Shown piece after piece: positions 1-5,419 of a DNA stretch of 5,419 nt (positions are counted from its first letter, which is position 1; each line of letters begins with the position of its first letter). The position numbers were made by a program, and so were the translations under genes. A model generated the notes under the pieces. It did not search any database. It saw only the letters and a program-made list of their open reading frames with translations, and was not told the origin of the DNA. The stretch is from an uncultured Prevotella sp. (GTDB lineage: Bacteria; Bacteroidota; Bacteroidia; Bacteroidales; Bacteroidaceae): positions 1 to 5,419 of the forward strand of contig CAAFFL010000041.1 in NCBI GenBank assembly GCA_900762125.1, in the 5' to 3' direction.

Positions 1-184
1 AGAGTATATTTCTTCGACCACGGCCAGCTCTCTTAGCGAGGCAAAACTGGCGTATCATGAATTTGGCAGTAAGGCGCATACTTTTTCGCCGGCTTATACC
101 GATTTTCATAGCTTCAGTTTTTGATGTTCCAATTTCGCTTCGCAATTTACGAAAAAAACAAATAGGATGTACTCGCCGCCCCCA
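1..184. other. Left-edge intergenic stretch, no supported gene
   Basis: I see no convincing gene here. A plus-strand open frame from ATG 57 runs to 368, but it crosses the repeat block and both hairpins, has no recognisable domain and does not share the C-ending codon bias of the real genes, so it is probably chance. In plus frame 1 the first 11 codons read RVYFFDHGQLS and end at TAG 34-36. Several of these codons end in C as in the neighbouring genes, so they could be the last codons of a gene entering from the left, but 11 codons prove nothing. A minus-strand ATG at 58 also opens a frame that leaves the window after 19 codons. No tRNA or promoter was recognised. Confidence 0.5.
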
Positions 185-242
185 CTTTTTTTCTTTTGCG
201 CCCTCTTTTTTTATGAGGCCCCCCTTTTTTTATGAGGCTTTC
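185..242. repeat. T-rich tandem repeat, three units of 19-20 bp
   Basis: Three consecutive units each begin with C followed by seven T: 185-204, 205-223 and 224-242. The second and third units share an identical 15-base core (C, seven T, then ATGAGGC) at 205-219 and 224-238. The first unit keeps only the C-T7 start and a GC-rich end. The block lies between the terminator of the sigma gene and the left edge and is not in any supported gene. The function is unknown. T7 runs are prone to replication slippage, so copy number may vary between strains. Confidence 0.75.
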
Positions 243-301
243 GGTTTGCTGTTCGTCCTTGGGGGTATGCTGTTCGCCGTTGGGTATGCTGTTCGCTGTT
301 G
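243..301. repeat. 19-bp tandem repeat, three units
   Basis: Units at 243-261, 264-282 and 283-301 are versions of one 19-base sequence, GGTATGCTGTTCGCCGTTG. The last two differ at one base (C278 against T297). The first is more diverged, and two extra G separate it from the second. The block directly continues the C-T7 repeats to its left with the same 19-bp step, although the sequence of the unit changes. It is non-coding as far as I can see and ends 5 bp before the first GC-rich hairpin. Confidence 0.8.
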
Positions 302-306
302 GACAA

Positions 307-327
307 GGGCGGCTTACCAAGCCGCCC
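307..327. other. Perfect GC-rich hairpin, 9-bp stem
   Basis: GGGCGGCTT (307-315) is followed by the loop ACC and its exact reverse complement AAGCCGCCC (319-327). The stem could form in a transcript of either strand. Neither side has a good T-run, so it is not an obvious terminator alone. For minus-strand transcription it lies just downstream of the terminator at 333-356 and has the same arms, so it may be a back-up terminator, a 3'-end stabiliser or one copy of a dispersed palindromic element. Confidence 0.7.
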
Positions 328-332
328 CCGCC

Positions 333-356
333 AAAAAAGGCGGCTTGAAGCCGCCC
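333..356 (-). terminator. Intrinsic terminator of the sigma factor gene
   Basis: Read on the minus strand, this is a hairpin with stem GGCGGC / GCCGCC (plus strand 350-355 and 339-344), a five-base loop, and then six T (plus-strand A333-A338). It starts two bases after the TAG stop of the sigma gene, which is the expected position for a rho-independent terminator. This implies that the sigma transcript ends here and does not run into the repeats further left. Termination itself is inferred from structure. Confidence 0.75.
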
Positions 357-357
357 T

Positions 358-918
358 CTATAAAATAATAAGGTACAGGAACCGCTCCTGCGGCCCCAGA
401 TATTCCCGCAGCATCCCGAGCATCTTGGCCTTTTTCTTTTTGATGCCGCTGACGGAGATACCCATCTCCTCCGCCGCCTCGGCGAGTTTCTTCCCGTCGA
501 GGTAGAGCAGGTCGTAGAGCTGGTGCAGGTCCTCCGGCAGCTTTTCGATGGCGGCATACACCAGGTCGAGCGTCTCCTGGGCGATGAGCTCCAGCTCCAG
601 ACTCTCCGTCGACGTATCGCTCTGCGCCGCCTCCGCCGTGGCATGCTGCTCCTTCGACGTGCTCCGCCGCACATAGCTCACGGCCTGGTTGTGCACCGCG
701 GCAAAGACATACGCCCGCAGCTCCGCATAGTCCGTAATCTGCTCCCGCTGCTGCCACGTCTTGTAGATGCTCTCCTGCACGCAGTCCTCGCTGAGGTAGC
801 CATAGCGTGTGCCCAGCGTCCGTGACGCAAAGAGCAGCAACGAAGGGTAGAGCGCCTTGTAGAAATCATCAAGGTGCCCTGCGCGGAAATGCTTCAATAT
901 GTCGTCGTGCAATGCCAT
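358..918 (-). CDS. ECF-family RNA polymerase sigma factor
   Basis: This 186-residue protein has the size and two-domain layout of an extracytoplasmic-function sigma-70 factor, which directs RNA polymerase to a small set of promoters. Region 2 spans about residues 18-85 and includes SEDCVQESIYKTW (43-55), matching the conserved D-x-x-Q-x-x-F-x-x-x-W pattern, then a -10-binding helix ending at YVRR (82-85). A polar linker (about 86-105) leads to region 4 (about 108-175), with LPEDLHQLYDLLYLDG (127-142) and the helix-turn-helix EMGISVSGIKKKKAKML (151-167). The protein ends in a hydrophobic tail, RFLYLIIL. The ATG at 918 is the only one after an in-frame stop at 955-957. No strong Shine-Dalgarno is present. 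The adjacent divergent FecR-like gene is its likely anti-sigma factor. Its target promoters are inferred to include the transport locus. The family call is firm, but the regulon is a guess. Confidence 0.93.
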   Translation of the reverse strand: MALHDDILKHFRAGHLDDFYKALYPSLLLFASRTLGTRYGYLSEDCVQESIYKTWQQREQITDYAELRAYVFAAVHNQAVSYVRRSTSKEQHATAEAAQSDTSTESLELELIAQETLDLVYAAIEKLPEDLHQLYDLLYLDGKKLAEAAEEMGISVSGIKKKKAKMLGMLREYLGPQERFLYLIIL

Positions 919-949
919 CTTTAAGCCTGCTTCTTTATCATTCTGCTTG

Positions 950-957
950 CAAAATTA
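950..957 (-). promoter_or_regulatory. Candidate -7 element for the sigma factor gene
   Basis: On the minus strand this reads TAATTTTG, a perfect match to the Bacteroides housekeeping consensus TAnnTTTG. It lies 31 bases before the ATG at 918, implying a leader of roughly 25 bases. No clear TTTG-type -33 element is seen 17-23 bases upstream, where the minus strand is A-rich. An 8-base degenerate match can occur by chance in AT-rich DNA, but the position is right. Confidence 0.5.
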
Positions 958-991
958 GAAAAAATCCTGCATATTCGTTGTTTTTTCTCTG

Positions 992-1019
992 TTTTTAGTG
1001 TCCCTTTTCTATCGATTTG
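992..1019 (+). promoter_or_regulatory. Weak candidate promoter for the anti-sigma gene
   Basis: TCGATTTG (1012-1019) matches the Bacteroides -7 consensus TAnnTTTG at all but one fixed base. A T-run (992-995) sits at about the distance expected for a -33 element but is not TTTG. The implied start of transcription is near 1025, about 24 bases before the ATG at 1049. If this operon is instead driven by the neighbouring ECF sigma factor, the true promoter would look different. Confidence 0.25.
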
Positions 1020-1048
1020 ACGTTACATAAGGTAATAAAAGAACAAAT

Positions 1049-2233
1049 ATGAAGAGGAACAACCACATCGCACGCCTCCTGGCTCTCGCCATCACCCACG
1101 CCGCCAACGACGCGGAGGAGCAGGAGCTACGCCAGTGGGCCGCCGGGAGTCCCGCCCGACAGCGATACCTCGACCGCCTGCTCTCCGACGACGCCCGTCA
1201 TGACGACCGCGACCAGCGCGCCGCCATCGACATCCGTCGCCCGCTCGCCGACATGCAGGCACGCATCGTCCGCGACCTTCAGGCCATCGACGACCTCGGC
1301 ATCCACGACGGTTGGCTGCGACGCAACGCCACGACGCTCCTCGTCGCCGCCTCGCTGCTTGTCGTCGTTGGCATCGGCATCACCTACTACCGCCTCAACC
1401 AGGCCACCCGCCAGGAGCAAGCCGTCGCCAACGCCACCACCACGAAGGCTGCCGCCATCCACCACGGCGAGATGAAGGCCAGCCTCACCCTCGCCTCGGG
1501 CGAAACCGTCGACCTCGGCACAGACACCCTGCAGAACAACCGCCTCCTCGTCGATGCGGAGCAGCATGCCGCGACGATGGCCGCCGCGCAGCAGCTCCGA
1601 CTGACGACGCCAGCGGGTGGAGAGTTCAAGGTCACCCTCGAGGACGGCACGGAGGTATGGCTCAACGCCGACAGCCGACTGGTCTACCCGCAGACGTTCG
1701 CCGGCAACGAGCGACGCGTAGAGGTCGCGGGTGAGGCCTACTTCAAGGTCGCGAAGGACCAGGAGCGACCGTTCTACGTCACCTGCGGCGGACAGGAGGT
1801 ACGCGTCTATGGCACGGAGTTCAACATCAACACCTTTGGCGACGCGGGGGAGATCCTCACGACGCTCATCACGGGAAAGATCGCCCTGCGGCCGACGACG
1901 GGCGAGGGCGGCGAGCTTGTCCTCACGCCGGGTCATCAGGCCGTCTTCGCCAATGGCAAGGCCCGCGTGAAGACCGTCGACACCGACGTCGTGACCTCAT
2001 GGCGACAGGGGAAGTTCGTCTTCGAGGACCAGAACCTCGCGCAGATCATGCGCACCCTCTCACGATGGTACAACTTCACCTATAAGTTCCACGACCGGAA
2101 GATCCAGCGCACCGCCTTCATGGGCTCGGTGCCACGCTACGGCTCCTTCGACGAGGTGCTCCGCATCCTCGAGCTGAGCGGCAACATCCGCTTCGAGGTC
2201 CACGGCACCCAGGTCGACATCTATCGCAAGTAG
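1049..2233 (+). CDS. FecR-family transmembrane anti-sigma factor
   Basis: This 394-residue inner-membrane protein should hold the ECF sigma factor inactive and relay a signal from the outer membrane. The cytoplasmic N-terminus (1-93) includes AEEQELRQW (22-30), typical of the sigma-binding part of Bacteroidota FecR proteins. One membrane helix follows at about 96-114, preceded by LRRN, which fits a cytoplasmic N-terminus. The periplasmic FecR domain (about 183-280) is well conserved: LTTPAGGEFKV, LEDGTEVWLNADSRLVYP, REVEL-like RRVEVAGEAYFKVAKD, RPFYV and YGTEFNI. The C-terminal domain (about 321-393, DUF4974 type) includes FEDQNLAQIM and LSRWYNF. Gly255-Thr256 matches the position where some Pseudomonas FecR-type proteins cleave themselves. 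The ATG at 1049 is the first after an in-frame TAA at 1028-1030. The transporter gene follows after 89 bp on the same strand, suggesting one transcript. The partner is presumably the divergent sigma factor. Confidence 0.94.
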   Translation: MKRNNHIARLLALAITHAANDAEEQELRQWAAGSPARQRYLDRLLSDDARHDDRDQRAAIDIRRPLADMQARIVRDLQAIDDLGIHDGWLRRNATTLLVAASLLVVVGIGITYYRLNQATRQEQAVANATTTKAAAIHHGEMKASLTLASGETVDLGTDTLQNNRLLVDAEQHAATMAAAQQLRLTTPAGGEFKVTLEDGTEVWLNADSRLVYPQTFAGNERRVEVAGEAYFKVAKDQERPFYVTCGGQEVRVYGTEFNINTFGDAGEILTTLITGKIALRPTTGEGGELVLTPGHQAVFANGKARVKTVDTDVVTSWRQGKFVFEDQNLAQIMRTLSRWYNFTYKFHDRKIQRTAFMGSVPRYGSFDEVLRILELSGNIRFEVHGTQVDIYRK

Positions 2234-2272
2234 CGGTATTGCAGCCACCGCTCCGGCTTTTTTCACAAGCCG
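2232..2272 (+). promoter_or_regulatory. Two possible hairpins between the anti-sigma and transporter genes
   Basis: AGCGGT (2232-2237, starting inside the anti-sigma stop codon) can pair with ACCGCT (2247-2252). Five bases later there are six T (2258-2263). A second stem, CGGCTT (2254-2259) with AAGCCG (2267-2272), has a seven-base loop. Together they could cause partial termination, pausing or RNA processing between the two genes. The stems are only six base pairs each and the T-run is not directly against the first stem, so a full terminator is doubtful. The rest of the gap to 2322 is A-rich leader with no clear promoter. Confidence 0.35.
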
Positions 2273-2322
2273 ACTCCAAGATATTCACCAACAACAAATA
2301 AACATCAAGCAGATCAACAAAC

Positions 2323-5300
2323 ATGGAAGAGAGATTGAAGAAAATCATCCTGCTCCTGGCAGCCATCGTGCTGCCGCTGGCGCTGTCTGCCCAGACCTAC
2401 AACGCATCGTTCCGTAACGAGAACATCGAGACCGTTCTCAAGGACCTGCGCCACATCACAGGCTACGACGTCGTCTACCAGAAACAGGAGGTGCAGCAGG
2501 CCCGGACGGTCACTGCACAATGTCACGGCGTCACGCTCCACGAGCTCCTCGACCGCATCCTCGTCGAAGAGGCGGGCCTGAGCTATCAGGTGGCGGGACG
2601 CACCATCGTCGTCAAACGACAGCAGCACCATGCGCAGCCGTCAGGCGGAGCACCACACGTCGTCAGCGGCACGCTCGTCGAAGAGAATGGAATACCGCTA
2701 CCGGGCGCAACGGTGAAGATCAAAGGCTCGAATACGGGCACTGTCACCGACCTTAACGGTCGGTTCACCGTGCGCAGCACACAGCCGAAGGTAACGCTGG
2801 AGTTCTCCTACATCGGCTTCAACACCGTCAAGCGGACGCTCACGCCGGGCCGTGACCTCGACATCCGTGTCACACTGCACGAGGATCAGGGCAGTCTGCG
2901 AGAGGTTGTCGTCACAGGCTATCAGGTGCTCGACAAGCGGTCGCTCACCAGCGCCGTCACCTCCGTGAAGATGGAGGACCTCGAGCGCACAGACGTCAGC
3001 TCGCTGGACCAGATGCTCGAGGGCAAGATCCCTGACCTCGTCGTGGGCAACAACTCTGGCGAGATCGGCGTGGCACCGAAGATCCGCATTCGCGGTACGT
3101 CGACCATCGTCGGAAACCGTGAGCCGCTGTGGGTCGTCGACGGCATCATCGTCCGAGACCCCGTGGACATCGCACCCGAGGAGCTCAACGACCCGGACTA
3201 TGTCAACCGCATCGGTAACGCCATCGCGGGCATCAACCCGCAGGACATCGAGCGCATCGACGTCCTGAAGGATGCCGCCGCCACGGCCATCTATGGTACG
3301 AAGGCCGCCAACGGCGTCATCGTCGTCACCACGAAGCGGGGCTTTGAGGGCAAGCCACAGGTGAGCTACACCACGAACATCAACTTCAAGGTCCGCCCAC
3401 GCTACACCGACCATAGCGTCGACGTGATGAACTCGAAGGAGCGTATCCAGTTCTCCCGCGAGCTCGCCAACGACCGCTATGCCTACAGTCCCTACGACAC
3501 CGTCGTCGGCTATGAGGCGTTGCTGCAGAAGCTCTACAACCACGACATCTCCAACGAAGAGTTCAACGCCGCCGTGGCCGACTGCGAGACGCAGAACACC
3601 GACTGGTTCGACCTGCTCATGCGCGACGCATGGAGCCAGAGCCACAACGCCAGCATCAGCGGCGGCAGCCAACGGACACGCTACTATGCCTCCGTGGGCT
3701 ACAACAAGGATAACGACGTGGTGAAGGTGAACAACAACGAGCGCTACACCGCAGCGCTGAAGCTCGACACAGAGCTCACGCGATGGCTGAAGGCGTCGTT
3801 CTCCTATACGGGCTACAACTACAAGCGCCACTACTACCAGTCGAGCCTCTCGCCCATACAGTATGCCTACACCACCTCGCGCGTCTTCCCGGCCTATGCC
3901 GGCGACGACTATTATTACTATAAGCGGAAGGTCGACAAGTCTCATGAGTACAACTACAACATCCTCAACGAGCTCGCCAACAGTGGCAACAAGCAGAACG
4001 TCACAGCGGGAACCATCACAGCGAACCTGAAGTTCACGCTGGCCAGCTGGCTCGACATGAGCACCATCTTCAGCTATTCGCATTCCAGCACCGACATCGA
4101 GAGCCTCTGGGGCGAGCGGACCAACTATGCCGCCGCACTGCGGGGAGCGGATTTTGGCGAGGTCATCAAGTTCAAGAACGAGAGTCTCCTGCCACAGGGC
4201 GGCGACTTCACGAAGAACGCCGTCAACGACCGTACCTACACGGGACGTCTGCAGCTCGACGCCAACCGGGTCTTTGGTGACGACGGCCAGCACAACGTCT
4301 ATGCCACGCTCGGTCTGGAGTATAACTCCGACAAGTATAGCGGCTACGTCAACGAGACACGAGGCTACTATCCCGACCGCGGACGGACCTTCGTGGCCGA
4401 CATCGACCCGACGGTCTATACCGCCTATGGACGATGGCTGTCGAAGAACGTGCCCGTCATCACCGACAACCTCACAAACACCATCTCCACCTATCTCGCC
4501 GTGACCTACGCCTACCGCGACCTCTGGCGACTGAACCTCAACGGACGTGTCGACGGATCGAATAAGTTTGGTGACCAGACCAACGACAAGTTCCTGCCTA
4601 TCTGGTCGCTATCTGGTTCCTACAACGTCGGCCATTGGATCAAAGAGAAGTGGGTGGACTATGTCACCTTCAAGGCCTCCTACGGCTTCCAGGGTAACAT
4701 GCTCAGCACGGAGACGCCGGTCATCACCATCAAGAAGGACCCGCTGAGCACCTATTATAATGAGTACACCGCACGCGTGAACACACGCCCGAACCCGAAC
4801 CTGAAGTGGGAGAAGACCAACAGCGTGAACATCGGCCTCGACTTCAGCCTCTTCGACCATCGTCTTGAGGGTAACATCGATGCCTACTACAAGAAGACCA
4901 ACGACGCCTTCATGGACAAGGTGGTATCCTCGGTCAACGGTGTGCAGAGCTACATCATCAACGGCGGAGACATCACAAACAAGGGCTACAGCGTGGACCT
5001 CACCATCACGCCGATTCGCAACCGTGACCTGCGCTGGTCAGTGACAACGTCGTTCTCAAAGATCATCAACACCATCGACTCGCGGCCGTCGGCACAGACC
5101 TACGACCTCTACAACTTCCTCAACGGTACGGCCGTCGTCAAGGGTAAGGCGGTGAACACGTTCTATAGCTATCGCTTCCTCGGACTAAGCCCCGTCGACG
5201 GCGGACCGATGTTCGATGACTATGAGGACAACCCCGCACTGCTCAAGGGCCTGTCGAAGTACGACACGTTCACCACGGTCCTCGAGGCCAGTGGCAAGCG

Positions 5301-5419
5301 TGACCCGGACATCACCGGCGGACTCTCCACCTCGCTGCGCTATAAGCAGTGGCGACTCAACGCGTCGTTCGCCTATAGCCTCGGCGCAAAGACGCGTCTC
5401 TTCGCGATGTATGGCAGTG
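2323..5419 (+). CDS. SusC/RagA-type TonB-dependent transporter with STN signalling domain (partial)
   Basis: This outer-membrane transporter is open for 1032 codons and cut by the right edge, probably lacking roughly the last 100 residues. A signal peptide (1-23, ending ALSA before Q24) is followed by an STN domain (about 26-98), a carboxypeptidase-regulatory-like beta-sandwich (about 112-187, with GIPLPGATVKIKG and DLNGRFTV), a TonB-box-like segment LREVVVTGY (192-200), and the plug (about 205-340). The plug contains WVVDGIIV (270-277) and the SusC signature VLKDAAATAIYGTKAANG (314-331). The barrel follows, with DGSNKFG (744-750) and PNPNLKWEKT (823-832), both typical of SusC proteins. The protein imports a bound ligand using TonB energy, usually with a SusD lipoprotein, which is not in view. 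The STN domain marks it as a transducer that signals to the FecR-like protein encoded upstream. The ATG at 2323 is the first after an in-frame TAA at 2299-2301; its leader is A-rich without Shine-Dalgarno. The substrate is unknown. Confidence 0.95.
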   Translation, partial: MEERLKKIILLLAAIVLPLALSAQTYNASFRNENIETVLKDLRHITGYDVVYQKQEVQQARTVTAQCHGVTLHELLDRILVEEAGLSYQVAGRTIVVKRQQHHAQPSGGAPHVVSGTLVEENGIPLPGATVKIKGSNTGTVTDLNGRFTVRSTQPKVTLEFSYIGFNTVKRTLTPGRDLDIRVTLHEDQGSLREVVVTGYQVLDKRSLTSAVTSVKMEDLERTDVSSLDQMLEGKIPDLVVGNNSGEIGVAPKIRIRGTSTIVGNREPLWVVDGIIVRDPVDIAPEELNDPDYVNRIGNAIAGINPQDIERIDVLKDAAATAIYGTKAANGVIVVTTKRGFEGKPQVSYTTNINFKVRPRYTDHSVDVMNSKERIQFSRELANDRYAYSPYDTVVGYEALLQKLYNHDISNEEFNAAVADCETQNTDWFDLLMRDAWSQSHNASISGGSQRTRYYASVGYNKDNDVVKVNNNERYTAALKLDTELTRWLKASFSYTGYNYKRHYYQSSLSPIQYAYTTSRVFPAYAGDDYYYYKRKVDKSHEYNYNILNELANSGNKQNVTAGTITANLKFTLASWLDMSTIFSYSHSSTDIESLWGERTNYAAALRGADFGEVIKFKNESLLPQGGDFTKNAVNDRTYTGRLQLDANRVFGDDGQHNVYATLGLEYNSDKYSGYVNETRGYYPDRGRTFVADIDPTVYTAYGRWLSKNVPVITDNLTNTISTYLAVTYAYRDLWRLNLNGRVDGSNKFGDQTNDKFLPIWSLSGSYNVGHWIKEKWVDYVTFKASYGFQGNMLSTETPVITIKKDPLSTYYNEYTARVNTRPNPNLKWEKTNSVNIGLDFSLFDHRLEGNIDAYYKKTNDAFMDKVVSSVNGVQSYIINGGDITNKGYSVDLTITPIRNRDLRWSVTTSFSKIINTIDSRPSAQTYDLYNFLNGTAVVKGKAVNTFYSYRFLGLSPVDGGPMFDDYEDNPALLKGLSKYDTFTTVLEASGKRDPDITGGLSTSLRYKQWRLNASFAYSLGAKTRLFAMYGS

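Larger units (their letters stand above)
919..1048. promoter_or_regulatory. Divergent sigma / anti-sigma control region
   Basis: This 130-bp AT-rich gap lies between two genes transcribed away from each other, so it must hold the start signals for both unless either gene is read through from elsewhere. It contains a perfect minus-strand -7 element (950-957) and a weaker plus-strand candidate (992-1019). Both would give leaders of about 25 bases. The leaders are A-rich and lack a clear Shine-Dalgarno motif. I could not identify an operator or an obvious binding site for the encoded ECF sigma factor. Confidence 0.7.

Noticed and set aside
202..218. CCTC / GAGG hairpin around a T-run as a plus-strand terminator
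   Set aside because: The stem is only four base pairs and the T-run falls in the loop, not after the stem.
185..301. Possible small CRISPR-like array
   Set aside because: The units are contiguous with no unique spacers of 30 bp or so, the repeats are only 19 bp and diverged, and no cas gene is present. It is an ordinary tandem repeat.
57..368. A 103-codon plus-strand frame with a hydrophobic middle part that could look like a small membrane protein
   Set aside because: It is composed of the low-complexity tandem repeats and both hairpins, overlaps the terminator and end of the sigma gene, and has no family resemblance or ribosome-binding context.
147..757. Two arginine- and alanine-rich minus-strand frames (147-674 and 314-757) overlapping the sigma gene
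   Set aside because: They are out-of-frame shadows of the sigma factor, which has clear region 2 and region 4 motifs in its own frame.
1127..1936. A 269-codon minus-strand open frame opposite the anti-sigma gene
   Set aside because: It is the same codon-aligned artefact of codon bias, and the sense strand encodes a clear FecR protein with all expected motifs.
2698..4293. A 531-codon open frame on the minus strand inside the transporter gene
   Set aside because: It is exactly codon-aligned with the sense gene. Stops in that frame need sense codons CTA, TTA or TCA, which this C-ending codon usage avoids, so the long open frame is a by-product. Its translation is rich in V, D and R with no recognisable domain.

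Overview
The window comes from a GC-rich member of the Bacteroidota, most likely order Bacteroidales and possibly a Prevotella-like genus. The evidence is the gene set (ECF sigma factor, FecR-type anti-sigma factor with a Bacteroidota-type C-terminal domain, SusC/RagA-type transporter), A-rich leader sequences without a Shine-Dalgarno motif, and one perfect match to the Bacteroides -7 promoter element. Coding DNA is strongly biased to codons ending in C or G, while the intergenic stretches are clearly more AT-rich. The species cannot be named from this sequence.

Layout from left to right. Bases 1-184 hold no gene I can support. Bases 185-301 are built from short tandem repeats with a period of about 19 bp. 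Bases 307-356 carry two GC-rich hairpins with the same arms. The right-hand one, followed by six T on the minus strand, is a good intrinsic terminator just after the sigma gene. The ECF sigma gene occupies 358-918 on the minus strand. A 130-bp AT-rich divergent control region (919-1048) separates it from the anti-sigma gene (1049-2233, plus strand). After an 89-bp gap with two possible hairpins comes a SusC-like TonB-dependent transporter starting at 2323. It is open through 1032 codons and runs off the right edge. A susD partner would be expected beyond the edge but cannot be seen.

Together the three genes form a cell-surface signalling system of a known type. The outer-membrane transporter carries an N-terminal STN signalling domain. 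When it binds its substrate, the signal is expected to pass through the periplasm to the FecR-like protein, whose cytoplasmic N-terminus holds the sigma factor. Release of the sigma factor would then raise transcription of the transport locus. The substrate is unknown. A glycan is the usual guess for SusC proteins with this kind of regulator, but no glycosidase or SusD is visible to support it.

I did not find a new class of system. The most notable points are the divergent placement of the sigma gene relative to its presumed anti-sigma gene, the repeat block beyond its 3' end, the shared-arm hairpins, and a visible resemblance between the FecR C-terminal domain and the transporter's STN domain.
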